A stretch of DNA of 64,000 nucleotides from positions 1 to 64,000 of the forward strand of contig CAUWCT010000045.1 in assembly GCA_963557065.1 (NCBI GenBank). Direction: 5' to 3'. The DNA comes from UMGS1370 sp963557065 (GTDB lineage Bacteria; Bacillota; Clostridia; Lachnospirales; Lachnospiraceae). The stretch's first letter is position 1. Every line of letters begins with the position of its first letter. Made by a program: the position numbers and the translations under genes. Positions 1 through 8,660 of the stretch are shown in pieces. The notes under the pieces were generated by a model. It was not told where the DNA came from. It was given only the letters and a program-made list of their open reading frames with translations, and ran no database searches.

Positions 1-215
1 CGACGGAGATTGCTCAGCCCACTATATTTTTTGTTCCTAACTTGACACCAGCAGATTGTACCGAGCGTCTTAGTTCCATCAATCCCTTCCTGGCAGAGCA
101 GACCCGCAAGGTACTGGATATTAATAAATCAGAACGGCACATCCGCGGCGGCCTGGCTACCAGGGAAAAGTATCAGCACCGGCTTCAAATGTGCAGCAAA
201 GAGGATGAAGCATAG
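1..215 (+). CDS. C-terminal end of an unidentified protein (5' truncated)
   Basis: An open frame enters from the left edge and ends at a TAG at 213-215. It gives 70 residues of ordinary soluble-looking sequence ending in KEDEA. I do not recognise the family: the visible part has a hydrophobic strand (TIFFVPNL) followed by an amphipathic region and a basic segment (RHIRGGLATREKYQ), with no membrane helix. It is followed 17 bases later by a hairpin terminator, which supports a real gene end. Most of the gene lies outside the window. Confidence 0.6.
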   Translation, partial: TEIAQPTIFFVPNLTPADCTERLSSINPFLAEQTRKVLDINKSERHIRGGLATREKYQHRLQMCSKEDEA

Positions 216-231
216 GCATCTGCATGTACAC

Positions 232-275
232 AGCAGGCATGACAACATGTGCCATGCCTGCTGAAATATTTTTTA
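232..275. terminator. Hairpin terminator between convergent genes
   Basis: Perfect 10-bp stem (AGCAGGCATG at 232-241 with CATGCCTGCT at 253-262), 11-nt loop, then a T-rich tail ending in TTTTTT. It sits between the plus-strand gene ending at 215 and the minus-strand gene ending at 289, so it probably serves both. Confidence 0.8.
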
Positions 276-288
276 ATAGATGTTAAAC

Positions 289-1314
289 TTATACATGATA
301 TTCCATCGGATAAGTCAGATAAGAATGGGGTTCTAACTGATCGCAGGTAACATAGCCTGCCGGTGCAGTCAAAAGACTTGGAATCCGATTTACAATCGTG
401 GCACAGGTATGCTCAACCGTAGCAGGTTTTACTACATGATATTCCACATTCGGCTCACCTGTCAGCCACCAGTCGCACATATCGCCGTCATCCGGGCCAT
501 ATACCTTACCGATGGTCTCTTCTTCAATGGTGATTCCCTGCATTGTTTCAATGGTTACAACTGCAGACATACCGATACAGCGTCCGGCCTCAATCGTCAG
601 CCCCATCGTGGAACTATATACGTCATGGTCTACAACATATGGTACGTGTTTCTGCTCAATAGACTTAATGGTAAGTCCCAGCTTATTGCACAGCGCTTCG
701 CTGGCATTCCATGCGTAAGACGGTTCAAACTCGGCAGGATGGGCAATCTGGGCTTCAAACTCTTCTTTTGTCAGATTACAGCCATGGGCCTTTGCCAGAG
801 CAAGTCCATAATCCTCGACATTGTAGCTGTATGCCCCTCTAATCTTAGTCAGCTTATTGCAGCCGCTGGCAGCCATTGCAACCATATTGATCCAGAAAAT
901 ATCCTGCATACCGGAACCGGTAATGGTGCATCCGGTCTCTTTTGCCAGAGCATCCAGACGGTTAATCTGAGCAGCCGCTGTGGTCCAGGGATAAATTGCC
1001 TCTTCACAGGTCGTGATAACATTAATGCCGCGGGCAACACATTTTTCTACATGATCATAAATGTCACCAATGAAACTGAATAATGTCACAATCGCAACGT
1101 CTGCGCAGCACTCGTCTAATACTTTGTCTGCATCATTGGAAATCAAAATACCGGTTTTTACACCCAGTCCTGCAAAATCGCCGACATCCATTCCCACTAC
1201 TTCCGGGTTAACATCAATCGCTCCTACAATCTGTGCGCCATGCTCATACAGATAACGCAGCGTGTATTTTGCCATTTTACCGCATCCATACTGAACAACT
1301 TTAATCTTTTCCAT
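289..1314 (-). CDS. DapB / 2,4-diaminopentanoate-dehydrogenase-like NAD(P) oxidoreductase
   Basis: 341 aa. The N-terminus has a Rossmann nucleotide-binding loop (VVQYGCGKMAKYTLRYL) and the layout of the dihydrodipicolinate reductase / 2,4-diaminopentanoate dehydrogenase superfamily: nucleotide-binding domain in about residues 1-140, then a substrate domain with SGMQDIFW and an SSTMGLTIEAG segment. Diaminopentanoate dehydrogenases act in clostridial ornithine fermentation, but none of the other genes of that pathway is visible here, so the substrate is unknown. The ATG at 1314 has a strong Shine-Dalgarno (AAGGAGG). The gene stands alone between the terminator at 232-275 and the MerR gene. Confidence 0.7.
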   Translation of the reverse strand: MEKIKVVQYGCGKMAKYTLRYLYEHGAQIVGAIDVNPEVVGMDVGDFAGLGVKTGILISNDADKVLDECCADVAIVTLFSFIGDIYDHVEKCVARGINVITTCEEAIYPWTTAAAQINRLDALAKETGCTITGSGMQDIFWINMVAMAASGCNKLTKIRGAYSYNVEDYGLALAKAHGCNLTKEEFEAQIAHPAEFEPSYAWNASEALCNKLGLTIKSIEQKHVPYVVDHDVYSSTMGLTIEAGRCIGMSAVVTIETMQGITIEEETIGKVYGPDDGDMCDWWLTGEPNVEYHVVKPATVEHTCATIVNRIPSLLTAPAGYVTCDQLEPHSYLTYPMEYHV

Positions 1315-1418
1315 GAAAAACCTCCTTATTTTTGTTCGCTCTTTTGTTTATGGTTTTAGTTTAAACCCTCATCTGGCAGTAGAGTCAAGCAATTTTGTGA
1401 TTTTTTTCACACAAATAA

Positions 1419-1480
1419 TAACTGTTCAGACCTGCATGTTCCTGTTCGCCTGCGGCAGACAAGAAGCGCCAGGCGTCTGC
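1419..1480 (+). repeat. TAACWGTTCAG-headed palindromic element, copy 1
   Basis: TAACTGTTCAG at 1419-1429 is followed by an imperfect inverted repeat with a CGCC-TGC-GGC core (about 1447-1456) and outer arms CAGAC / GTCTG. It aligns base by base with the element at 46972-47028 (same head, same spacing to the CGCCTG-GGC core). It lies between the MerR gene's 3' end and the oxidoreductase gene. Confidence 0.5.
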
Positions 1481-1485
1481 ATCCT

Positions 1486-2331
1486 TTATTTGGGAAATGT
1501 CACCGGCACCTGAAGACGGAGAAACATACTGCGGGGATCATTGTCAAATACATGAAATCCCGTCATTACCTCACAAATATAATCCCCCGCAATGCTGCAT
1601 TTATTCTGTATACAGTATTCCCGAAGCATCTCTATCCCTCGAACTTCATCATCATAATTGTCTAAATAAATGCAGGCATACATTCCGCTGTCTATAATCT
1701 GAACGGTTCCTTCCCCGGCAGGCAGGTTCTTCCCTGTAAAGATAAAAATCTGATTGGCCGTCAGCCGGTTTGCTTCAAAATCTTCCTGCAGAATCGAAGT
1801 TCCGATATTATAGGAGTGAATCTGCGGAATGCCTTCTTCCTCCAACCTGTTCCGCAGTTCCATCAGCACTTCTTCATAGCTGTGGACATCGCTTTTATAG
1901 AAGTTGTTGGAGCAGGCAATCCCCCAGACATAACGCCTGTCAATGTATTCCAGCGACAGCGTCCCGGTTGCCGGAGACTTACGGTAACGTTCAATGGACT
2001 CTATTGCGCGTTCCACTGCATCATGGCGCGCTTTCAGCTGGCGCATCTGCTCATGAATCTGTTCATTTTTCCTGGCCAGCAGCTCTTCAATAATAGTAAT
2101 GTCCTCTTTCCGGAGGGCTTCCTCGATTTCTGCAAGACTCATCCCCAGTTCTTTCATGTAGACAATTACATCCAGTCTGGCATTCTGGTCAATATCATAA
2201 TAGCGGTATCCTGTCTCCGGATCAATATAACGGGGTTTTAACAGCCCCCTCTCATCATACAGCCGCAGCGTAGGAACGGAAACCCGATTTATTTTTGCCA
2301 TTTTTCCAATGGAAATCAATCCTTCCTTCAT
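1486..2331 (-). CDS. MerR family regulator with BmrR-type effector domain
   Basis: 281 aa. Residues about 6-75 form a MerR winged helix-turn-helix (ISIGKMAKINRVSVPTLRLYDE, then GLLKP and GYRYYD), followed by a dimerisation coiled coil (about 80-120, rich in E/R/K) and a GyrI/BmrR-like ligand-binding domain (about 125-281, containing YVWGI and GMYACIYLDNYDD). Such proteins bind lipophilic or cationic drugs and activate transport or detoxification genes by distorting promoters with long spacers. The ATG has an excellent ribosome site (GGGGAGGT). No drug pump lies beside it, so the target is unknown. Confidence 0.88.
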   Translation of the reverse strand: MKEGLISIGKMAKINRVSVPTLRLYDERGLLKPRYIDPETGYRYYDIDQNARLDVIVYMKELGMSLAEIEEALRKEDITIIEELLARKNEQIHEQMRQLKARHDAVERAIESIERYRKSPATGTLSLEYIDRRYVWGIACSNNFYKSDVHSYEEVLMELRNRLEEEGIPQIHSYNIGTSILQEDFEANRLTANQIFIFTGKNLPAGEGTVQIIDSGMYACIYLDNYDDEVRGIEMLREYCIQNKCSIAGDYICEVMTGFHVFDNDPRSMFLRLQVPVTFPK

Positions 2332-2414
2332 AAATACCTCCCCAAAACTCTCATCCTACATAATAGTTTTTATCTTCTATAACATGGCCAAACGGTGACA
2401 CATCCCTGTCCACA

Positions 2415-2468
2415 AAACAAAAAACGTCCTGACAATCCCTGTCCATTCGACAAAAATCTATCAGAACG
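2415..2468 (-). terminator. Rho-independent terminator of the polysaccharide operon
   Basis: On the minus strand the sequence runs CGTTCTGATA ... TGTCAGGACG (arms at 2459-2468 and 2425-2434), with an inner TGTC/GACA helix. A TTTTTTGTTTT tract follows (2415-2424). It lies about 70 bases past the stop of the export-permease gene and marks the end of the leftward polysaccharide operon. Confidence 0.75.
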
Positions 2469-2535
2469 CTTTTGACCGGTTTTTGGCGGGCAAGAACATG
2501 TATCCACCTAAACAATTATCATTCAAACTTTTCCA

Positions 2536-3351
2536 TTACAGTACATCGGAAAAATGCGGTCTTAATTTCTTAAAAATCTTTAATCCTGCCAGCATGATCA
2601 CAATGGTAACTCCCCAGAAATATAAAGTCAGTGTCGGCCGTTCCCAGAACCAGTTGCCGCTTAACATGCTGTCCCGATAACCAACTACAATATAATAAAC
2701 CGGGTTAATTTTCAGCACCTGCTCCAACCAGGACGGAACGCTTGGAAACATTTCTACAGACCACATAATCGGCACCATCCACATGCCAAACTGCAGGCAG
2801 ATGCTGACGATCTGGGACATATCTTTAAAGAATACTGTCACTGCACTGGTAAAATACGAAATTGCCAGAGCCAGCATGGATGCAGCAAATGCATAGTAAA
2901 TTACCTGAAGCCAGGTAAGCATCGGTGCATTTCCTCCTAACAGGAATACCCCGTACATAATAATAACAAAAAATCCATGGACAAACAGGCTGGACAACAC
3001 CTTTAATATAGGTAATATTTCTACCTGAAAGACTACTTTTTTCACCAGATAATGGTACTCCTGGAGGCAGTTTGTGCCTGTATTAAGCGCTTCACTAAAG
3101 AAAAACCAGGGTGCAATGCCTGGCACCAGCCATTCCACGTAAGAAGAATTTGGGATTGGCGGCGTACTTTTAAATCCAATCGGTCCAAAAATAAACCAGT
3201 AAATCAAAACCGTCACAATGGGCTGAACCAGCATCCAGACCACGCCAAAATACGATCCTACAAACCGCTTGCGAAAGTCTGCAATAGACAAATCCCAGAT
3301 TACTTTCCTCTTTTTAATAATCTCCTTCATCAGAGAAAGGATGTAATTCAT
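2536..3351 (-). CDS. ABC-2 type polysaccharide export permease (Wzm/RgpC-like)
   Basis: 271 aa with about six membrane helices and the family N-terminus (IADFRKRFVGSYFGVVWMLVQP), as in Wzm, TagG and streptococcal RgpC/GacD. These permeases export lipid-linked polysaccharide together with a cognate ATPase (Wzt/TagH/RgpD). It is the last gene of the operon: a terminator follows, and no polysaccharide ATPase gene lies beside it or elsewhere in the window. The only other transporter ATPase (31737-32504) is of the amino-acid type. The start has an AAAGG-type ribosome site, and rfbC lies 28 bases upstream. Confidence 0.88.
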   Translation of the reverse strand: MNYILSLMKEIIKKRKVIWDLSIADFRKRFVGSYFGVVWMLVQPIVTVLIYWFIFGPIGFKSTPPIPNSSYVEWLVPGIAPWFFFSEALNTGTNCLQEYHYLVKKVVFQVEILPILKVLSSLFVHGFFVIIMYGVFLLGGNAPMLTWLQVIYYAFAASMLALAISYFTSAVTVFFKDMSQIVSICLQFGMWMVPIMWSVEMFPSVPSWLEQVLKINPVYYIVVGYRDSMLSGNWFWERPTLTLYFWGVTIVIMLAGLKIFKKLRPHFSDVL

Positions 3352-3379
3352 AATCCCTTTCCTTTCTTTTGCCTCTCTT

Positions 3380-3934
3380 TTAGAACTTGAATGTATCCTT
3401 GAATCCGCCCCATTTCTGGTCTTTTTCAGAGATAATCAGTTCCATTCCTTCCTCAATCGGCCACTCAATGCCGATTTCTTTGTCATTCCATGCCAGACCG
3501 CCTTCATCTCCGGGATGATAAAAATCTGTGCATTTATAGGCAAATTCCGCCTCATCGGACAGCACTAAAAATCCATGCGCAAATCCTTCCGGAATATAAA
3601 ACTGTTTCTTATTTTCTGCAGATAATTCTACTCCGAACCATTTTCCATAGGTCCTGGAACTGGTGCGCAAATCCACCGCCACATCAAATACGCGTCCTCT
3701 GATTACCCGCACCAGCTTTCCCTGGGGAAACTGCTTCTGATAATGAAGCCCTCTTAAAACACCTTTTACAGACATGGACTGATTATCCTGAACAAACACC
3801 ATATTCAGCCCTGCTTCTTTAAAATCATTCTGATTATATGTCTCTACAAAATATCCTCTTTCATCTTTAAATACAGTTGGTTCAATTACATACAATCCCT
3901 CAATCGGACAGGATGTTACATTTATCTTTCCCAT
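3380..3934 (-). CDS. rfbC: dTDP-4-dehydrorhamnose 3,5-epimerase
   Basis: 184 aa from the ATG at 3934, preceded by AAGGAGAG. Readings that extend to 4045 run into the upstream gene and are not needed. It is a cupin-fold RmlC: F-DERGYFVETYN at the start, LRGLHYQ with the catalytic His region, then the GVEL and YIPEGFAHGF motifs. It converts dTDP-4-keto-6-deoxyglucose to the 4-keto-L-rhamnose form. The other three dTDP-rhamnose genes (rfbA, rfbB, rfbD) are absent from the window, so they must be elsewhere. Rhamnose use agrees with the rhamnosyltransferase-like gene at 6311-7282. Confidence 0.93.
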   Translation of the reverse strand: MGKINVTSCPIEGLYVIEPTVFKDERGYFVETYNQNDFKEAGLNMVFVQDNQSMSVKGVLRGLHYQKQFPQGKLVRVIRGRVFDVAVDLRTSSRTYGKWFGVELSAENKKQFYIPEGFAHGFLVLSDEAEFAYKCTDFYHPGDEGGLAWNDKEIGIEWPIEEGMELIISEKDQKWGGFKDTFKF

Positions 3935-3957
3935 GATTTTTCTCTCCTTTTCTGCTA

Positions 3958-5952
3958 TCACAGGCAGCATGGCGCAATAACTGTCTGCCACATCGTCGCC
4001 AGAAGAATCAGCGCAGATACTGCCAGCACTCCCGTATGATACCACATATTTTCTATTCGTGCAATGATGGCACGAGAATTAAACAGCATATAAAACAAAA
4101 ACAAAATTGGCAGATAATACCTCCCCTGAACTCCGGCAATGGTCACCATGCCAGGTTCTGTGTAGGCAATGTACATAGATGTCCACACAAGTAACACCGC
4201 ACCGCCAAGCATCAGAAAAATCCAGAGTTTCTGCTTGCCGGAAAGCCGCTCCTGCACAGTTGTTTTCGTATCTGTTACTACCACATAGACTGCCAGAGCC
4301 GCGCTCATCCAGGTCAATTCACTGGCTGCCAGATGTCCCTGAACGGAAAAAATATCTTTTCCCAAAACAAAATTTGGAAGGTTGTCGAAAATATTGCAGA
4401 ACAAAATCCTGGCATATGCGATAGGATTCCCCAAAATATAAGACATCTGCCCGACCTCACTGGTATCTCCTCCCCGCAAATCGCCGGTTGCCTTGGGTGC
4501 AAACAGCACCGGAAGCACAAAGGTGGACAAAAGGCCCAGCAATACCAGCACAAATCCCAGTCTCATGGCCGCTTTCTGTCTCTTATCCCGGAATTTAGAT
4601 TCCGGCAGCAAAAGGCCAATGAGAATCATTGGAGCATAGACTGCCTTTGCGCTGCATCCCAACACAAAGGTGATCAAAATCACAGCATAAGATTTCCAGG
4701 ATATTGTTTCCTTTGGCGTTAAAATCTCTTTTAACAGACAGGCCATAGACAAATAGATCCACGCCATGACTGCCGGGTCATATGAGTACACGCAGGCCAT
4801 AAAAACAGAGGTCGGAAACAGTCCGATGACCGACATAATTACCTTTCCTACCGGGGTCTTTTTTATGGCAAAAAACATAATCGCAGCATAAACAAAAAGA
4901 TTGCCTAACCTTCCCAGCCGAATCATCATGCCAAAGGGGATTCCCAGTCCCTTGCACACTTTTAATACCAACGCCTGCCCCGCATAAGCCGGAATGGAGA
5001 GAGCCGGCGTCACCGAATCCGGATGCAGACTGCCGTTTTTATAATCGCCTTCCCGGTTAAAATAGTCCTCAACAGCTGCCTGTTCTTCCCGGCTTCCCGG
5101 CTGATTTTCCGGCCAGTCAGTAAGACTTGGAATCATTTTTGACCATACTGCGGAACTCACATTCATCCCCCATGGCATGCTGGCAATCTCCATAGAACGC
5201 ATGAAATGCGTTTCCTCGTCATACCCTGCTTTGCTTACAGGCAAGGCAGCAATCATCAGGATTCCCACAGATAAACAGACTGCTGCAAACCCTATTTCAA
5301 TATGGGTTCCAATCCACTTCCGGCATCGGAAAAAGAACACTCCCAATCCAAAAATCACCCAGAAAAATCCTAGTCTTACCAGATTCAGGGCTGTCTCATT
5401 GTGTATTTCAAACCCTGTAATAACAAGAGGTTCCTTTGCAGCCGATTCTCTGGAACCAGTCTCCCCCAGCTGATCCCGCTCAATTACCAGTTGGACATGA
5501 TCCGTTTCTTTCCTTATATTTAAGTAGGATTTATCCAAAAGAGCGCTGTTTCTGTCTTCTAAAATCAAGTCCTGCTCCGGATCTGCCTCCCCATATTCAT
5601 TGTAATAGCACACATACGCTTTTGCGTTGAGCAGATGATTATACTCATAGGAATAAGCCAGTTTATCAATATACCAGCCCCCTAATTCCACTGTTAAAAT
5701 TCCTTTATCGTCTGCTAACTCCCAGCCTTTTTCTGTTTTTACAAACCCTTCTGCCCTTACGTTGCCTTCCGCAACCGGAATGATCCCTCGCTGTGCCCTC
5801 GGCAATGACAGCACCTTCATATTGCAGGCGTATTCGCATATAAAACCTGCTGCCAACACCAGAACAGCAGAAAGCAAAAACATCCAAACAGACCTTTTAT
5901 CAACGGAAATCTGGCTGGATTTTTTTGTCTTTTGTTTTCCCATACCGGTCAC
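3958..5952 (-). CDS. DUF2142-type polytopic membrane protein, probable GT-C glycosyltransferase
   Basis: 664 aa (GTG start at 5952, in a GTGA overlap with the upstream stop; an ATG at 5943 is the alternative). One N-terminal helix is followed by a roughly 150-residue extracytoplasmic domain and then about ten helices. The segment after the second helix (AALPVSKAGYDEETHFMRSMEIA) fits the DUF2142 loop, which carries acidic residues outside the membrane, as in GT-C enzymes that use polyprenyl-phosphate sugars. In this operon it sits with a GacI-like GT2, a DUF2304 protein and a flippase. It is therefore the likely enzyme that attaches the flipped sugar to the polymer. That role is inferred. Confidence 0.72.
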   Translation of the reverse strand: MTGMGKQKTKKSSQISVDKRSVWMFLLSAVLVLAAGFICEYACNMKVLSLPRAQRGIIPVAEGNVRAEGFVKTEKGWELADDKGILTVELGGWYIDKLAYSYEYNHLLNAKAYVCYYNEYGEADPEQDLILEDRNSALLDKSYLNIRKETDHVQLVIERDQLGETGSRESAAKEPLVITGFEIHNETALNLVRLGFFWVIFGLGVFFFRCRKWIGTHIEIGFAAVCLSVGILMIAALPVSKAGYDEETHFMRSMEIASMPWGMNVSSAVWSKMIPSLTDWPENQPGSREEQAAVEDYFNREGDYKNGSLHPDSVTPALSIPAYAGQALVLKVCKGLGIPFGMMIRLGRLGNLFVYAAIMFFAIKKTPVGKVIMSVIGLFPTSVFMACVYSYDPAVMAWIYLSMACLLKEILTPKETISWKSYAVILITFVLGCSAKAVYAPMILIGLLLPESKFRDKRQKAAMRLGFVLVLLGLLSTFVLPVLFAPKATGDLRGGDTSEVGQMSYILGNPIAYARILFCNIFDNLPNFVLGKDIFSVQGHLAASELTWMSAALAVYVVVTDTKTTVQERLSGKQKLWIFLMLGGAVLLVWTSMYIAYTEPGMVTIAGVQGRYYLPILFLFYMLFNSRAIIARIENMWYHTGVLAVSALILLATMWQTVIAPCCL

Positions 5953-6314
5953 CCATTCTCTTTCTTATCTTGATTTTCTTCCCGCCTGAGTTCTTCCAGG
6001 GCCATCTGCTGAACCAAATCTTTTAGTTTTGCTTCCAGCTGGGAAATCCGGATCGTCATGGCAAATACCTTAACAAGCAGCAAAAAAATCGTAAAAAGGA
6101 ACAGGAAATTTGCTGTAGAATAGATGCCAAATAGTCCTGCCAGTCCATCTGCTACTCTGGGGAAAATGCTGAAAACAACCAGCAGCATAGCCAGAAGAAT
6201 CCAAAAAATAGAGTCTTCTATCTGTACTTTTGCCTGGCGGATTTTCCGCACAATCATCCACATAGTAGCAACGGATACCAAAATTAAAAGAACCCGCAGC
6301 ATTGTAGTCATCAT
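5949..6314 (-). CDS. DUF2304 small membrane protein (GacJ-like partner of a GT2)
   Basis: 121 aa from the ATG at 6314, which overlaps the upstream stop as ATGA; an in-frame ATG at 6341 is possible. It has three hydrophobic segments (MLRVLLILVSVATMWMIV; SIFWILLAMLLVVFSIF; STANFLFLFTIFLLLVKVF) and an acidic, charged C-terminal coiled coil (LEAKLKDLVQQMALEELRRE). This is the DUF2304 layout. In group A streptococci the similar protein GacJ binds and stimulates the GT2 GacI, which makes a polyprenyl-phosphate sugar. The GT2 at 8661-9347 is the likely partner. Confidence 0.75.
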   Translation of the reverse strand: MMTTMLRVLLILVSVATMWMIVRKIRQAKVQIEDSIFWILLAMLLVVFSIFPRVADGLAGLFGIYSTANFLFLFTIFLLLVKVFAMTIRISQLEAKLKDLVQQMALEELRREENQDKKENG

Positions 6315-7282
6315 ACCCTGTTGTCCCCTCTTTCCTTCCAATATTCAGGATTCATCGTACACCGCATTACTGCTGATTTCGGCAGCTTTTGATACTGTTT
6401 TCCCACGCGGTATCCCAGATATTTAAAGCCGCTTTTCAAAATCAGATCCGGAATCAGCCATATTTTTCCCTTTTTTATCAGGTATCCGGCTGTTGTCCTG
6501 ACCAGACGGATTCCCTCGCTTTCTGACCGAACCATTCCGAAAATTTCCGGGTGATCGGCCTGGGACACCGCCAGGTCAAAATTCCGCTTAAACTGCTGCA
6601 TGTATGTGTAATTATGGGAATGAATCACCCTTGCATCTGCTGCGTAGGCAATGGCATATCCGTCCTGTATGGCTTTTCCGGCAAAAATCATATCTTCATT
6701 AAAAATGGTTTTTCGGATAAAACCGCCTTGAGCCATGTACAAATCCCGCCTGTATGCACAGCACACATTCGAGGCAAAAAAAGTTTTAATTCCCATTTTG
6801 TCTAAGTCTCTGACTGTCTTTATACAACCATCTTCCGGATAGTTAAAAGAACGGGTAAAACGTTCTGCAACCCCACAGTCTTTATTTGGGATCTGCCTGG
6901 CATAAGCTTCTATTACGGTTTGTCCATCCGGCCCTGTCTGGTCAAAAGCCTGAACCAGATTCTCAATTAATCCTTTGTCTGCCGGAACCGCATCATCCGT
7001 CATGCACACCGCTATGTGAGCATTTGACAGTTCCATTGCCTGATGTCTGGTAGCCCCATGATCGAAATCCTGTTTTGAAATATGGTGCACCACTATGTCC
7101 AGATTATCCGGCATTATCCCCTTCATCTCCTCCTCATTCCAATACGTTTTCTCAGTATTCATAAGGATAACCTGATGGATGGGATAGGTCTGAACTGCCA
7201 GCATAGACAGCAGATATTTGAATTGTTTCTTTGGCTTATACACCGGAATGATCACATCTACTAAAACTTTCTTTTCTTCCAT
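6311..7282 (-). CDS. GT2 glycosyltransferase, rhamnosyltransferase-like
   Basis: 323 aa, a GT-A fold of family GT2. It starts VDVIIPVYKP, has the metal-binding motif TDDAVP near residue 95 and a FDHGATRHQAM segment typical of RgpB/RgpF-type rhamnosyltransferases. The acceptor region has NEDMIFAGKAIQDG, the general-base-like ED motif. There is no strong membrane segment, so it should act at the inner face of the membrane on a lipid-linked glycan. It overlaps the DUF2304 gene by 4 bases and follows the flippase by 12. The donor is inferred from family resemblance and rfbC. Confidence 0.8.
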   Translation of the reverse strand: MEEKKVLVDVIIPVYKPKKQFKYLLSMLAVQTYPIHQVILMNTEKTYWNEEEMKGIMPDNLDIVVHHISKQDFDHGATRHQAMELSNAHIAVCMTDDAVPADKGLIENLVQAFDQTGPDGQTVIEAYARQIPNKDCGVAERFTRSFNYPEDGCIKTVRDLDKMGIKTFFASNVCCAYRRDLYMAQGGFIRKTIFNEDMIFAGKAIQDGYAIAYAADARVIHSHNYTYMQQFKRNFDLAVSQADHPEIFGMVRSESEGIRLVRTTAGYLIKKGKIWLIPDLILKSGFKYLGYRVGKQYQKLPKSAVMRCTMNPEYWKERGDNRV

Positions 7283-7294
7283 AATGTTCCTTCT

Positions 7295-8635
7295 TTACTG
7301 ACTGGATACAGGCTTTTGGCTGCCTTTTTCTCTCCAGTATATCCATAAGGTATTGGCTGTAAACCCTGTCATCAGCAATGCCATAAAACACAGATAAGCT
7401 ACGGACGCCCCATTAATGCCCTGCCTTATAACCAGAACCGGAGCCAGCACAACTGCGCATACTGTTACCATTACATAGACAGCAAAGATTCTTTTTTGCT
7501 GCCGCATAATAACCAGGGCATAATACATCAGATTGCCAAACGCATAAAAACCTCCGCCTGCTACAATCAGTACAAACGCCATGTGATAGGGGACTAATTT
7601 GCCCTCATATCCTACCCCTAAAAGCAGTTCCATAATGCCTAGAACCCACTTTCCAAGGAGCAGCACTGCCCCTGCTGCCAGGATTGTCAAGCCTGCAATC
7701 AGCGCTCCTATCTGTCCCAGAAGATTTCTGAATCTGTGAAATTCCCCCTCTGTCCAGAAGACCGTCAGCTTGGTTAAAAACGGGCGAATCACAAAATTTG
7801 CCACCAGATAAATGACGGATGTGGGCATAAAAATCAAGTTAAAATATCCGCTGGCCGCATCATTTAAATTGCTGTCTATAGCATATTTGGCTGCAGAAAA
7901 TATATAAAAATCCAGAAACACAGACAGGAATAATAATCCGGTTTTAGCAAATAGTTCCCGGTTTTTTCCCTTATGTTTTTCCCACTCTATCCCTTTCAGT
8001 TTCCCAATTACAGAGCCATTAAACAGCACCACTCCTGCCACCTGAGCAGCTACTGCGCAGACACAGGCAATAACCAGGCTCTGCTCTGGAGTTCTGTTTT
8101 GGATACCCAATAAAAGACCTGCCAAAAATGCACATACTGACAGAATCGTGCGGAATGTATTGGATTTTCCTGTCAGATATAAATGCCCCTGTCTCTGAAA
8201 TTCTGATTCATATACATCTGCAAATCCATCTATAATTTTATACAGGGCAAGCAGAAAAACAGCAGCAGCCTTTCCGGTTGAGTAGTTTCCGGTTATTGCT
8301 GTCCATGCCAGATACACAGCAGAAATCACCACTGCAAACCCTGCTGTCAGACACCTGTGGCGCAGGTAATCTCCAAAAGAATATTCCCCCTTTCCATCAG
8401 TTATCTGGAAAGGACGAATCCCAAAATAAGCGACCGTAAACATCTGCTGGCCGAAGGTGCTGAACCCAAATGCAAAAATTCCGCCTGCCTCATCTCCGAC
8501 AATCCTCATCACCAGAAATGACAGCAAAATACTGGCAAAGGCATAGCAAAAGCTGCCTGCAATGTTCCAGAGCATGTTCTTTTTTTCAATATTTTCTTCC
8601 GGTTCCAATAAAAAATCCGCCAATTTATTTAACAT
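7295..8635 (-). CDS. Polysaccharide flippase-like MOP superfamily protein (GacK-like candidate)
   Basis: 446 aa from the ATG at 8635 (GAGGAAT ribosome site); a longer reading with a TTG at 8647 is less likely. It has about 12-14 predicted membrane helices and the general pattern of the MOP/Wzx family, starting with NIAGSFCYAFASILLSFLVMRIVG. By position, between a DPM-type GT2 and a DUF2304/DUF2142 pair, it probably flips the polyprenyl-phosphate sugar made by that GT2. It is one of two flippases in the locus; the one at 11647-13107 belongs to the other block. Confidence 0.75.
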   Translation of the reverse strand: MLNKLADFLLEPEENIEKKNMLWNIAGSFCYAFASILLSFLVMRIVGDEAGGIFAFGFSTFGQQMFTVAYFGIRPFQITDGKGEYSFGDYLRHRCLTAGFAVVISAVYLAWTAITGNYSTGKAAAVFLLALYKIIDGFADVYESEFQRQGHLYLTGKSNTFRTILSVCAFLAGLLLGIQNRTPEQSLVIACVCAVAAQVAGVVLFNGSVIGKLKGIEWEKHKGKNRELFAKTGLLFLSVFLDFYIFSAAKYAIDSNLNDAASGYFNLIFMPTSVIYLVANFVIRPFLTKLTVFWTEGEFHRFRNLLGQIGALIAGLTILAAGAVLLLGKWVLGIMELLLGVGYEGKLVPYHMAFVLIVAGGGFYAFGNLMYYALVIMRQQKRIFAVYVMVTVCAVVLAPVLVIRQGINGASVAYLCFMALLMTGFTANTLWIYWREKGSQKPVSSQ

Positions 8636-8660
8636 AGTATTCCTCAATATATCTGTTCCA

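Noticed and set aside
409..1083. 224-codon plus-strand open frame
   Set aside because: Antisense to the DapB-like gene, with no recognisable domain and no ribosome site; a shadow frame.
289..1314. Assignment to the ornithine-fermentation 2,4-diaminopentanoate dehydrogenase
   Set aside because: Fold fits, but no neighbouring ornithine-degradation gene is present, so only the superfamily is claimed.
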